Shown here in pieces: positions 23,646-35,903 of a stretch of DNA of 64,000 nt (position 1 is the first letter of the stretch; every line of letters starts with the position of its first letter). The notes below the pieces were generated by a model. That model had not been told where the DNA came from. It searched no databases and worked only from the letters and a program-made list of their open reading frames with translations. The translations under genes and the position numbers were made by a program. The DNA lies in the NCBI GenBank assembly GCA_019914995.1, contig CM034144.1, positions 3,813,489-3,877,488 of the forward strand, in the 5' to 3' direction. This DNA is from Acanthochlamys bracteata (taxonomy: Eukaryota; Streptophyta; Magnoliopsida; Pandanales; Velloziaceae).

Positions 23646-24545
23646 CAGGTATGCTACCACTTGAAGGTGCTGTTGAAGTTTAAAACCATTATGCGCTGAA
23701 ATTCTTTTTGGTTTTCACGTACTTTATGCTATACAGATTATATTTCTGTTATTGTATTTTAGTTTCTTTACGGAGATATGTTGTCCTTTTTATATATTAT
23801 AAAGGAGCATATGCTAGTGATAGTGGCTATTTTATCAACAAAGTAAAGAGGATACTTTTGGCAGTTCAGGGTATTGGATTCTACTTTCAAATGAACGGTA
23901 CTGGTCGATCACTCATCGTGCATTGCCGCCGTTGACTGCAAGGATGTGATTAAATCTTCTTTTACTGATACGCATATCTATGAGGACAGTATATATGATA
24001 TTTGATCTGAAGTATCTGGAATACATGTGATGCTGGAAGTAGGCTGGTTAAAGTTTAACTTTCTTCAATGCAGGCAATCAAGCATGAAGCAGTCATTGTC
24101 CTGCCTAGCTAAGTCACTTACTCTTTTTAATCCATTCATTGTTACTTAACTTGGTCAGTTTGTTCGCCGATTATTTGTCCTATCTCCTTTTTGTGTTCTC
24201 TGGTTATCAAAACCAACAGAATTCTGGTTCTAGAGTCAATTTTTTGCAATGCAGACAATTCAAGCAGTTGTTCCCTTGCTCAGATAAGTTGTCTACTTTC
24301 CTTTACATCCTACTTCACTTATTAAGTTATACTTGCATACTTACTGTTTCTTACCGTATCACTCATCATCTCAGGTTGAAACACCTAACATGGAGCTGAA
24401 TGGAATGTCAATGTTCTCAAGTCCGTTCAATCGATCAAGTGGTCACTTCTTTGCTTAGCTAAGTTGCCTGTTCTTTGAATTCTTTTGTTGTTGCTTAACT
24501 GTTGGGGTTTTTGTCAATGTTCTCAACTCACAAACCCTGCCTTCA
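23646..24545 (+). repeat. Segmental duplication D2, copy 2
   Basis: This is the copy of 2,084-2,990 that sits immediately upstream of the CDC20-like pseudogene C leader (24,570 onward). It contains the AACCAACAGAATTCTGGTT module near 24,210 and an AACACCTAACATGGAGCTG stretch. No coding function is visible. Confidence 0.75.
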
Positions 24546-24872
24546 ACATCTTCGATATACTTCTCTCCTGTAAGTTCTCTTTTTCGACTCTATAGCTTTG
24601 TTTACAATAGCGTTTCCTACATTGTTATGCATTGTATTTACGTTTGTTTATGAAACTGCAGTGGTGCGGCTGCTCATAGATAGTGCAACTCTGAAAGCTA
24701 AGTGCTGAACCTGTTGCTTTGATATCTTTTATTTTCTGCTTTTGTTCATTTTCCACTGTTTGTTGGAGGGAATTACTGTTCCTTTGTGCCTACCTTTCAT
24801 GGGTTGGTTGTTTGACGCTGACTGTTTCTTGCAGGAAATTTGTTTTAATTTAGATTGCTGTTATCGAACGTT
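24546..24872 (+). other. 5' leader-like region of CDC20 copy C
   Basis: This matches 29,880-30,224 (upstream of copy D) and, more weakly, 34,560-34,770, where no exon follows. Shared landmarks are GCTCATAGATAGTGCAA and GTTGCTTTGATATC. It differs from the leader of copies B and E, so at least two kinds of CDC20-like 5' flank exist in the window. Confidence 0.5.
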
Positions 24873-26500
24873 ATGGATTCAGGTAGTTTCTCTTCGGGTT
24901 ACTCTCACTCCCGGCACAGATTGCAGTTTCGAGAAGCCGCCGCAAGCAACTACGTGCTTCTGCTGGCTCCTTCTCCAGCTCCAACTTTGGCTTTCGCAAG
25001 GAGAATGTACGCCGTTTCTGTTTCAAAATTTTCATCGAAATTCTTCTTCTGAATTTAAATAAATTTCAACAATGTTCTTGTCAGTGGTTTATTTTATGAA
25101 TTTTCCTATGAAGGATTCCATAATTGCAATTTTCTAGTATTTTTTCTAACCTCTCCCAGAACTGATACTGGATTCTTGCTTTCATGAATAGGCCACATTC
25201 CTCGTTTCATAACTTTTACAATCAGTTGGACATTGGCTCTGTCTCCTCTCTTGATTACAAGACAGGTAGAGAGAGGAGATACATTCCCCAAGTTATCTTT
25301 CTTTACCAAATTCTCTATAAGGTTCTGGTCTGTTTTGCATCTAGAGTTGTTATTAATGTTTTCTAGGGATTTTTTGAGTAATCAGAGAGGACTCTAGATG
25401 CGTCTGATATTTTCAGCATCTGCTACTTGAATCATCTTAAATGGGGAATAATTAATGTGCTTACAACTGCTGTGGGGAATGCTGTTTGCTGTGGATGCAT
25501 CAAGTGGATCGGCATCTGAGCTAATGACTGTTGAAGATGACGTCAGTCCAGTTACTAGCATCTGCTGGGCTCTTGATAGCCAGCATCTTGCTGTTGGTTT
25601 GTATTCCTCGCAAGTGTAGTTGTTTGATACAACTTCGAATTGACTGTTTAGTTCTTCTCTGCAATTCTTGTTAGTTTGACACGTACGCTATTTTTAATTC
25701 TTTCAAGGCATTGCATCTGATTGTCCATGCATACAGAATTTCTGCAACTACAATTCCTTCAGTAGTAGTTTTTAGGCATATTTTTTCCGTTCCCAATCAA
25801 TTTAGTCATGTATGGTACAAACTCTGGACTGTATCTTGTTACTGCCATTGACTTTGAATTTCAGTGTGTATTCCACAACTTGCAGCTTGTTGGTGAGCTA
25901 ATTTTGTCTTTTTTGTAATGCTGATGCAGGTATTGTCTCTCCCAATTGGGCACCAGTCTCTTGTTGGACCACTCACTTGGAACAACAGCATACTCACTAG
26001 TGGATGTATAGATGGCATGTTCGTAAAAAGTGATGTCCGAATGTGGTCTCTTGTTGTCCATACTTACCATGGTGTCGCTGGTAGTCTGTGGTCTCAAATG
26101 ATCAGGCTCTGGCAAACAGCTAGCCAGTGGTGGCAATGATAACCTTCATCTGGGACCTTTTAAAATGTCTTTCTCAAGCTCTTCTGCCCCTGCCAATCAG
26201 AACCCTTGGCTTCATAGATTCTGCAGCTGCAGTCCAGGTGCTCGCATTGTGTCCCTTCCAGAGAAACATATAGCTTGGTGATTGTGAGAATGGCTGCTGC
26301 ATCAAACTCTGGAGAACACAAATAGGTGCCTGCCTCAACTCGATTGATACCGGCTCGCAGATGTGTCTTTTACTGTGGTGCAAGAAGGGGATAGCTGCTG
26401 ATTCCCATGAGTTCGCAGAGAACCAATGCAGTTTGTGGAAGTTACCCTCTATGGCGAAGATAACAGAGCTGACCGGCCACGTATACAGCAGCTCGTAATA
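24873..26500 (+). pseudogene. CDC20-like WD40 gene, most complete copy (copy C), broken
   Basis: CDC20 binds the anaphase-promoting complex and presents substrates through a seven-blade WD40 propeller. Pieces seen in order: exon 1 (24,873-25,006; MDSGSFSS, then NFGFRKEN in another frame); the 3' half of exon 2 (about 25,155-25,291; NRPHSSFHNFYN, RERRYIPQ, GT donor); exon 3 (25,386-about 25,645; [23 protein letters not shown], then, after a frame change, [16 protein letters not shown] and [17 protein letters not shown]); exon 4 (25,930-about 26,500; GHQSLVGPLTWNNSILTSG, VKSDVRMWS, then CGLK-stop-SGSGKQLASGGND, [26 protein letters not shown]). These align in order with plant CDC20. The GDRYIPNRSAM half of exon 2 is missing. 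There are several stops and frame changes, one stop replacing the Trp of CGLKW. The last propeller blade is missing; an inverted repeat block begins at about 26,670. It is clearly a pseudogene. Confidence 0.9.
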
Positions 26501-26669
26501 GCACAGGTGATGCAAGTTATCCTTGAGCAGGTTTTATTCTCATTTAAGACTGGTATTCAGTTTTCTGATCTTTTGTTTTATGTTCGCATCGAATTTTCAT
26601 CCGAGTCTTTCCAGAAACAAGATATGAATCTTCTGAAATATTGTTGCATATACCAGAAATTTCTTAATG

Positions 26670-28100
26670 CCAAATAGTTAGTAATGAAATCCAGCATACC
26701 TGCTGCTTCAGGAAATCTTTACAAACAAATACCAATAAAGTTCAATCTATCTTGACTTCAAAGATATCATTTCACGACTGAGTTCTGGTAAAGCAACAGA
26801 CAGTTGAAGCACCTAAAAGAACGGACCCCTTATGAAGCACTCGGAGAAACTTCAAGACCATAAGGTTTCAACTATCAAGTCAGTAACATCATCGCAATTA
26901 AATGTCTGCAAACTATTTAGTGATACTAGTTGAAGTCCTTGGCCTTAAACAAAACTCAGAGGAAAAAAGTCATACTTTACTATTCCAAGCCAGCATGCTC
27001 ATGAAATAAATCCTCAACTACATCCATGTTAGATGAACTAAAGCTTATAAGCTCAACTGTTGGCAGCTCCGCTCCCAAAGTATAGTGTATGCAAGAACCA
27101 AACCGATTCAGTATATAAAGGTTTTTGAATTCTAATGCGTTTGTAAATTCTAACATACCCTAACTACACTGTCCAAGACGCTTCCTGTCCATGGATCTAC
27201 AGTAACTTTATAAAGATATTGATCATCTTTCCAGTGGGACTTTTGGATAGACGCCATACACCTAAGATGGTCATCTCAGTCCAATAAAATGGATCTGACA
27301 ACCTATACAATATCTATGGTTCTAATAGTTAGACCAACATTTAGAAACTAACAATCTTTCAAATGAGAAATGGGATTTCAAGATCAAATGCTTCAGATCA
27401 ACACTTTAGTTGTTTGGAATTCTTTGTCTTTGCAATAAAAAAAGGTAAAGTATCGTATATTCAGCAACAGCCAAAGAACATTTAGATTGACTATATAAAA
27501 GAATGCCAGAAAACCTATCAGTGTTGAAGAAGACAGGACCTATCAGATGACGGATCAATTATCTTACAACAGATTCTTCTGAAGTAAATGACAATGCTCC
27601 TGCTGTACAAGTACTTGAGTTGAATAAACCAAAAGGAAGTCTACACGACAACTAAGGATCTCGTTTTCTTAATATTTTTTGAATAAATCAATACTGTTGG
27701 GATTCAAACGACTGACCTCTCCTTTGACAATGAATGCCCAACAAACCAACTAAGCGTTTGGGTGTAACTTGCTTTAGAGGTACAATTGAGAAATAGCTTC
27801 AAAACTCTTTCAATCGAATAACTGGAAACGTTGAATCTATAGAATATACGTCATTCTTGCCAACTAATTACATATGGCTATACAAAGGATATGCTATTGC
27901 TATAGTTGTTAAGTTTATCATTCTAGGCTTTCCTAGAATTTCTTCTTTGCTTTCTTTGATTCATATGTGCAAAAATTTTAATTAATCAAACTGAAATTCA
28001 AGATTGTAACTTGCAACCCCAACAGATTGCTAGGTCTTAAATAGAAACATATCCCAGGTATCTTACTGAACTGTTCAAAATAGGAACAATGTCTAGGCAA
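26670..28100 (-). repeat. Inverted copy of the 8.2-9.6 kb block
   Basis: Read on the minus strand, this follows 8,210-9,625 in order, including the SINE head (about 27,775-27,690) and the TTTGAAGTCAAGATAGATTG landmark (near 26,760). It abuts the 3' end of pseudogene C, so a recombination breakpoint lies at about 26,500-26,680. No gene is present. Confidence 0.75.
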
Positions 28101-28700
28101 CATATTCTGAGCACATAAAATGAATAATCTGCATCTCCAAGAATTAGTCAGATATATGAATGTAAGCGTAGGGGAACACGTGATGCACAGGATGGCTTTT
28201 GTAATGTGCTTGAGCGGTATGGACGAAGGAATGCAACTCTAAAAGAAGGCAACCATAGTTGAAAGCAATCTTAAATAGGCCACTGCTACATAAGAAATCA
28301 ATAATCATGCGTGTTGTCTTTTAGGAAGTGTTGATAACTAACCAGGTGGTACAGATTTCAAATTAGAAAGGATGATTAATAGGCAGGGTTTATGTGTTGA
28401 TAACTAACCAATCTGCACTCCCAAAAGCCCAACAGTTAAGCAACAACAAAAGAATTCAAAGAACATGCAACTTAGCTAAGCAAAGAAGTGGCCACTTGAT
28501 CGATTGAACGGGTTTGAAAACATTGAAGTTCCAATCAGCTCCATGTTAGGTGTGTCAACCTGAGATGATGATTAATATGGTAAGAAACAGTAAGTATGCA
28601 AGTATAACTTTAACAAGTGAAGTAGGATAAAAAGGATTTAGAAATGCAGACTAGTACTCTGAGCAAGGGAACAACTGATTGAATTGTAAGAATTAATTTT
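28101..28700 (-). repeat. Inverted pieces of 14.2 kb and D2
   Basis: On the minus strand, 28,160-28,100 matches 14,165-14,230, 28,330-28,200 resembles 4,520-4,620, and 28,690-28,380 resembles 24,240-24,540 and 2,640-2,960. The order of modules differs from every direct copy, so this is a rearranged mosaic. No coding sequence is recognised. Confidence 0.6.
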
Positions 28701-29269
28701 TAACGTTTGTAAAACCTTCAGCCCCTTTTCTTGCATTGAATTGGTAGTAATATTGGTTTTGCAGGCTTTCTCAAAGGGATGCTTTCCTCAGGCAACTGCA
28801 GGATTGACAACATGGTAATCTTTATTATTAATTTCAGATGTTGGTCTCATGTAGCTTGTCAGCATATAAACCCAAGCAATTTATTAACAATTTTCTTTTG
28901 ATTATGTTTATCTGCGTTGGTCGAGTTGCCTATTCCTCCTTGTTGGACAGCTTGATTATCATAAACCTTGTTCATGCTTCGATCGATTACCAAACTGGTG
29001 GGAGGCTAGTCACACCAGACAATTTGTTTCTGAAGCCATGTTTTAAATCTAATGCAGGAAAGCTTCTGTAACGGCTGATATTGTTGCTAAAAGTAGCTTC
29101 TAAACATTCCAGGTATAAGATTAGGCCTTCGTACTGCTCTTACTTCATCTTAGCTATCTTATGCAAATAATATGAATGGAACTCTCTTGCACATTGCTTA
29201 GTTTGTTACGTTATCACAGAACTATTTGTTTTTTCCTCACTTCCACTGAATATTTCTAGTTGTCATAGC
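28701..29269 (+). other. Unassigned sequence with an exon-like stretch
   Basis: A TTTTGCAG acceptor-like site (ending at about 28,764) is followed by a short stretch to a CATGGTAATC donor-like site (about 28,812). A 77-codon open frame (28,838-29,071) includes a hydrophobic run and ends SIDYQTGGRLVTPDNLF. I recognise no family, and it may be chance. Confidence 0.3.
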
Positions 29270-30224
29270 GTATAGTCTGATCTATTGCAATCCCCTTCGT
29301 TCTTGTTCATGCTAATATTTTAGTTTTGGTCTTTGCTTTCCTTGATGTTGTTCTTAACTAGGTTCAATCGCATTTAAAGTGCTTCGCATAGATGCTTTTC
29401 AGAGGTTTTGCATAAGGATAAAGTTTCCCCTGCCCTGTAGTTTTGTGATAATGATAACCTTAGTGCCAAATCGTACTTGTCCTTAGTCGAATCTGTATGA
29501 TGTGCCCCCTTCTGTGATAAATCCTATCTGCTACATAAAATATGTTTTTATCGCCCTATCTCTTATGGTAAGCCATCCTGCAGTTAACACGTGCTAGGCT
29601 GTTTGATTAACTTAACTGACTTCTGAAGATAATTTCATGTCTCCATATCACATCACTGTGCTTCTTTTTGTTACATAGATCTAGAGTAAAATAATGCACT
29701 TCTGCAGGTGATTTGGGTAAGCTGTTTCCTAGAATCTCTCAACAATTACAAGCCCTTTCATTTTGGTCATGAAGGGCTAACATGGATAGTCTTCTGTTTC
29801 AGATGTTTAGCTGGTTATTCTGGTGAAACCATCTGCCTATGAAAGTGCATTGTAGACGTTGGTCATTTTGTCCTACAGTCTTCAACTTCTGTCGATATGT
29901 TTCTCTACTGTAAGTTCTCGACTCTTATAGCTTTATTTATAATAGCGTTTCATGCACTGTTTTGCATTGCTATTTACTTTTGTTAATGAGGCTGCATTGG
30001 TGTGGCTGCTCATAGGTAGTGCAACACTGAACTGTTGAGTGCTGAAACTGTTGCTTTGATATCTTTTATTTTCTGCTTGTGTTCACTGACCACTGTTTCT
30101 TGGAGGAAATTGCTGTTTCTTAGTGCCTACCATTCATTGGTTGGTTTTGGTGATGCTGACCGTTCTTGCAGGGAATTTGTTTTAATTTTTGTGTTGTTAT
30201 TTGGATTTCTGCTTTTGAACATTA
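29270..30224 (+). repeat. Duplicated flank upstream of CDC20 copy D
   Basis: This matches 33,990-34,770 in direct orientation with moderate divergence. Landmarks are CTGATCTATTGCAATCC near 29,280, CTCTCAACAATTACAAGCC near 29,735 and GTGTGGCTGCTCATAGG near 30,001. Its last part also matches 24,570-24,872. It is non-coding. Confidence 0.6.
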
Positions 30225-30735
30225 TGGATTCAGGTAGTTTCTCTTCATTTTGCTCTCACTCCTGGTTCAAATTGCAGTTCTGATAAGCTGCCGCAAGGAA
30301 CTACGTGCGTCCGCTTCACTTCTTCTTGCATAAGGAGAATGTAAGCCGTTTCTGTTTCAAAATTTTCATTAAAATTCTTATTCTGAATTTAAATAAATCT
30401 CAATAATGTTCTTGTGAGACTTTTTGTTTTATTGAATTCTCCTATGTAGGATCCCAAAAACGCAATTTTCTAAGATTTTTTCCTAAACTATTTCCAAACT
30501 TATGCTGGATTCTTGCTTTCAACAATAGGCAACATTCCTCGATTCATAACTTTTACAATGAATTAGACATTGGCTCTGTCTCCTCTCATTGTTACAGGAC
30601 AGGTAGACAGAAGAGATGCATTCCCAAAGTTGCATTCTTTACCAAATTCTCTATGAGGTTCTTGTCTGTTTTGCATCTAGAGTTGTTATTAATGTTTTCT
30701 AAGGATTTTTTAAGTATGCAGAGAGGACTTTAGAT
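30225..30735 (+). pseudogene. CDC20-like 5' end (copy D)
   Basis: Exon 1 (30,225-30,340) begins ATGGATTCAGG and ends at AAGGAGAAT before a consensus GTAAGC donor, so the HKEN end matches the RKEN of copy C. The 3' half of exon 2 follows (about 30,490-30,635; NNRQHSSIHNFYNELDIGS, then CIPK). The start of exon 3 (GCAG then AGAGGACTTTAGATGG, giving RTLDG) ends abruptly at about 30,735, where CDC20 similarity stops. As in copy C, the GDRYIPNRSAM half of exon 2 is absent, so C and D share that deletion. Stops and frame changes make it non-coding. Confidence 0.75.
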
Positions 30736-33700
30736 GGTTACTAGGCTGGTCGGAGGTTGTGTTGACCAGGCAAATCGTTCCACTAGCATTTAATGTATTG
30801 CATTTAAATAGAGTCGTATTTAGAATTGATTTTTTGGCATGGATTGATTATAGTAGAGCTGTATTCACCACTTTTTGGTGTGAAAAGAACTGAGAGGTAG
30901 CTTTTTGGTTTTATAGATGTTTCTTTTTGCTCATTGATCTGTTTACCTTTGGCCTAGTGACTATTTAGGGGAGCTCTTTGTATTACCTAACGGATGTAAT
31001 GCTTAATAACTAGGACTTTGTAGTTGGCTATTAAGGTGGATTCCTTTGTTAACATAAGTACATCGGAGGGTAAAGTACCAAGTTTGGTGGTCCTGTATGG
31101 AATTGTTTTGCAGGAAAGATGAATCCTTGCTGGTGGTTGCTCTTGTGACAGTTTATCATTTGTGTCGCTATTTGAACATTTGATTTCTGTTTAATATCTG
31201 AATATTCATGACAGGTGAATTTTGGCTGTAATTCTGAAGATTTGAGGGTGTCTCTTTATCCATCTTTTGAAACCTCCACTATCTGCACAAGAATTTGCTG
31301 GTCAATTTTGAATATAACCGGCCTATATGTTTTGGTGTAAGTATTGGTTTCAGTTAGTATTCTTTGTTTTTGTATTCCTTTAATGTAGTTTGTCTCATGT
31401 GTCAAATTTTTTCTGGTTAGAATATTCTTCTATTAGGGATCCGTTAAATTCTGATATCGAGATGTAAAGAAGAAGCCAAATTGATGGATATGCTTTTAAA
31501 ATCTTGATATTGACTCTGTTCTTGAATTATTTTACCAATTTGTTGGCCCACTTATCAAGTGGTGTTGCTTTTGTTTCTCCAAGAATAGTCTCCTAAGTCC
31601 TAGAATACTCATCTTGGGTCTATGCATCTGATGTTTCTTCTTCTGAGATAAAGGCTTGGTTAGGCCTACAAACATGTGGTATGAGCTGTTACATTAAATA
31701 TCCTGTTGTTATATGGAGATGTTTAGCTTGTGTACCACTTTTCCTTGGCTTCCTCTTACTTCATGAGTTGATGTTAAAAGTTGTGTGGATAATTGTGTTG
31801 AAGATGTGCCATATGTGGTTTTACATTAAATATCCTGTTGCGTTTATTTTTCCATGAGCATATTTTAGTCACCTGATTTCTTTTGCGACTTATTCAGTTG
31901 AGAACAAGAACCTCTAAGCAATTGGTGAGTTTTGCAAAGATCATTCCTGATATATTATAGTTTGTAGAAATACAACGTGAAGATCAAAAGTCAACATTTA
32001 AAACTTATGCTTATCCTGTCCAAAGCCTAACAGCAACTATGGCTTTTCTGGTGTGCTCTCACTTTCATGGAGCTCCTGGTTACTTAAAAATCATGTTCCT
32101 TCCACATATAAAAATACAGTGTGTTTGCTTCATATTGTTGAAGGAGCCCCAAAAAGTGTTAGGAAAAAGGTAATTAAGAACTACATGGAATCGTGTAATA
32201 TTTGCATTAGAAATTGCAACAAGATTGTTTTGTGCATGCATTAATTGAACTTTTTTTGTTTGGTGTTGTATTTGGTACTTTTGGGTTGGGATGAACAAGG
32301 TCCAATGAAGAAGAATGATAAAAACATTTAAATTTAACAAACACAGGAAGTCTTGTTCGTTAATTATACAGACTTACTGCTTGCAAATGTTTGAGGAGCA
32401 ATTTCTGAACAATCTTAACTAAATGGTTTAAGCAATTATGGATTAATTTCAAAGGGAGATGTTCAAAACACATCTCTTCGAGCACTTTGCTTTCTGTCTG
32501 CTCTTTGGCATTTACTGCCCGTCACTAGCATATTTGCAATAGCATGTTTAGGTTCAACATTGAGATCTTTCTGAACTTAATCCCTCTATGCTTTCTGAAA
32601 TCTATTTCTGATTTGGCAGCTATATTTTTCAGCCATTGCTGTACTTGAACTCATCCTTTATTGGTCTAATATTAGTATAACATAATTTATTAGCAAAAGT
32701 TTCCCTAAAGTTGCTAGATTGTTGACACTTTTACCCCTCTTATTACCGGTTGTCTACTTTATTATCTTCTCCAAAAATGCTTTTAAAGATCATTTCCCAA
32801 CAGTTGTCTCCAGCCGTCAGGATTCCTTGGATAGAACTTAAGAGAATTCTAATGTGCAGAGATTTGTTCTAGGACCGGATTATGGAAAAATGTGGTTTGT
32901 TTGTCTTCTTGACCTTGTTTTGCTACTACTGTTGCTGCATTTGCTTGTTTAATTTATTTTTGTCCTCCCTTTTGCTTCAGTTACCATGGGCAGCATCAGT
33001 TGGAATGATTTTCCATGTTCCAGTCTTTCAGAATAGCCTCACAACAGCAACCTCCTCGCCTTCCTCTTTTTCTGTGAGTGTGAGTTTGATCTGCTGTTGA
33101 CTGGAAACTGATTGGTCATAAATTTTAGTGTAAAAGTAGTTGCATAGTTTTGTAAATAATTGCCTTATGATTCGCTGTTTCATTGCCTTAAACATTGTTT
33201 AACTCAGTTTGTTATCAGAATTGTGAGTGGTTGTCGGACTGGTTGGAGTGTATGTTATGTCCAGTTATTGGTTGCAGCAGTCTTGGTTTAGGAATAATTG
33301 TGGAAGACCTTCTTTATTCGTTCAAATGGTTTCTAAAAGTTGGTTTTATTCAGTCCAGGTAACGGATGACGACTCGTACCGCCTTTACTTCATACTCCCC
33401 TTGTTCTTGTTTTTACACCACTAATCTGAATGTGAACCTACTTTGCAATTGTTTAGTCCATTACATTAGTGTAAAAATTAGGCTCCTTCCCCTTCACTGA
33501 ATATTTTTAATTGATCAATTTGTACTGTTGTAATAGGAAGTGAAGTTTATCATTGAGTATACTTCTGACATGGATACTTGCATGGGTTACTCTTGTAATG
33601 TTGTATGGTTTTTGTCATTACTGAGATATTTAATTTCTGTTTACTAATGGGATATTGTTATAGCTGAATTTGAGATATATGAAGTTCTGCTACAATTTGC

Positions 33701-33989
33701 TTAAAGTTTTGAGTTTAAAAGTATCAGTTTGCAGTTACCATGTGCTGGACTGTTTAATATCTTACTTGAGTACCTGGTAAGTGTAAAGCATGTTTTCTCC
33801 TTTTTGCATGTGCTAATACAGGTTTTCCGCTTTTTACCCGCCTTCTCTTTTGTTGTTTTATTAATTGATTTGTAGTGTCGGAAGCATCAGTACAGGTGTT
33901 CTCCAAAGTTGTTTCTGAAAATATCCATAAAGTCCAAGGGAGCTAGTTCAGAAAGTTTGCTGTTTCAAACATTTAGTAGGTGCTTCTAG
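30736..33989. other. Mostly unassigned non-coding sequence
   Basis: About 31,090-31,290 resembles 35,280-35,450 (GACAGGTGAATTTTGG versus GGCAGGTGAATTGTGG), an exon-like stretch after a splice-acceptor site. I do not recognise its peptide. From about 31,330 to 33,980 I see neither repeats nor known protein motifs; open frames of 60-86 codons on either strand have no recognisable domain. Confidence 0.4.
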
Positions 33990-35450
33990 CCATGGCAGGA
34001 TGCTCTGATCTATCTTGCAATCCGCTTTATTATCGTTGATGTTACTATTATTTTTCCTTTTCTTTTTTGTTGATTTGAATAAGTAGGGTTAATGACGAGG
34101 TTTGTTAGAAGCTGTTCAGAGGTTTGTATAAGCATATAGTTTCTCATGACTTGGAGTTTGCGTAAGAGGTAACTTTATTTCAAATCATACTTGTCCTGAG
34201 TCTAGTTGATCGATGTGTCCCCTCCTATGTTAAATCCTAATTGCTACTTCGGATATGTTTCAATTGTCCTCTCTCTTTAAGTCATCTTGAAGTTAACTTG
34301 TGCGTGGCTCTTTAATTATCTAGCTGACTTCTAGTGCCAATTTCATGTTCTCCCTAGCTCATCATTGTTCTTTTTGATTGATTGATTTGTAGGAAGGAAG
34401 TACTTCTGCAGGTGTTTTGGGGAAGCTGTTTCTCAGAATCTCTCAACAATTGCAAGCCATTTCATTTTGCTCCTGAAGAGCTGACGCGACAGTCCACTTA
34501 ATTTTGAGATATTTGCCTGGTTGTTCGCGTGAAACCATCTACCTAAAAAGTGCTTTGAGGACGTCGGTAATTTATGAAGTACAGTCTTCAGCATCTGAGA
34601 TACACTCCTCTCCTTTAAGTCATTTTTCAACGCTGTAGATTAGTTATGTTAGCATTTCATGCATTATTTCACACTGCTATTTACTTTAGTTTTTGAGACT
34701 GCATTGGTGAGTCTGCTCATGGGTAGTGCAATGCTAAAAGCTGAGTGCTGAAACTGTAGCTTTGATAGGATTCAATACTTTTTGGATAGTTTCATAGTCT
34801 TGTCCCCTTTGATTACATTGGTTCTATGTTTTGAAACTTTTTTTCCAAGAGTATCCACCAAGATTTGTTTACTTTTAGACGTCATGCTCATTGACATTTG
34901 CAGTGCTGCTTGTAAAGTCTACTAGGCGTGAGGAAATCAATCTCCTGAAAGAAACTTTCTTGTGTTGACCTTTATATTTATTGTTTAATTTAAAGAGGAA
35001 AGAAGGATAGTATGAGTGTTTTGAAAGAGGCATTGGCTTTCCATTTTTGTTGTTTCCTAGTCAACCAATTTAGCAGAACCTAACATTCTTGGACCTTTAT
35101 AATTTCTAAAATTATTTCTGCAAACAGTATTTAATGGCTACAAAGTTGACGCATATGGGTTTCTTTTGCTGCAAGGATCCAGTCGTCGAGGCTTGGCTAC
35201 TTAGTAGGCATTCAAGCATCCCTATATGATGGCATCTAAGCATCTTTGCATGACAGATGTAATTGATTTTGGAGGTATGATGGATGCGTGGGTGGTTTTT
35301 CTTGTAACTCTTTATAGTTTGGTGTGGCTATTTGACGTTTGGTTTGTTTCTGATGTTTGAATATCATGGCAGGTGAATTGTGGATATGGTTGTGAAGAAT
35401 GAGAATGTCTCTCCAATTAGATTTTTTGAAGCCTCTCCACTCTGTTTCAG
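33990..35450 (+). repeat. Diverged second copy of the 29.3-31.3 kb block
   Basis: Parts of 29,270-30,060 and 31,090-31,290 recur here in the same order, but the CDC20 exons of copy D are absent between them. Either this copy lost the exon region or copy D gained it. No gene is recognised. Confidence 0.55.
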
Positions 35451-35895
35451 TAAGTTCCTATGTAACCTGTTTTTCCTTCTTGCATGTTTTGGTCATATCT
35501 TGCTAAATATTGTAAAACCTGTTAGAGTTAGAATGTTTAAATGAATTGTGATAAACATGAATGTTTTTAATTAATTAGATGCAATCTCCGAGTACTTGCT
35601 GTTCGGTCCTGCTATCGTTGTGATTGTTAAAATGCATTGTTTTGCCATTTGATATGAGAAGCCCACAATAAGGATGAAGAAAAGACAAAGTTCAGTTTGC
35701 ATGTGAGACCCAAAGCTTCTCTTTCTCTAATCCAAAGCCCATAATAAGTTAGAACGTTTAGGATATTCCTAAAATCTTTACTAGAAACAGTATTTATAGG
35801 GTGCAAATTATATGTCAAATCATTTAGGTTTAAGTTTGCTAGCAAGGCTAGTGTTCAAGGTTTGTCTATATTATATGCATTCGACTTAATAGTTG
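35451..35895. other. Intergenic sequence, nothing recognised
   Basis: This is AT-rich sequence between the duplicated block and a hAT-like element. A 72-codon minus frame (35,627-35,845) has no known motif. The sequence immediately after the element (GGCATCTAAGCATCC, about 36,580) echoes 35,205-35,250, which suggests a small older duplication here. Confidence 0.4.
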
Positions 35896-35903
35896 GGTTT
35901 CAA

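Noticed and set aside
25861-26515. Minus-strand open frames of 91 and 113 codons opposite pseudogene C
   Set aside because: The plus strand over the same bases matches CDC20 in order; the minus frames are shadows.
1-35450. Helitron capture of the CDC20 fragments
   Set aside because: The mosaic fits the idea, but I could not find a consistent TC start, a hairpin plus CTRR end, or a Rep/helicase gene, so I do not claim it.
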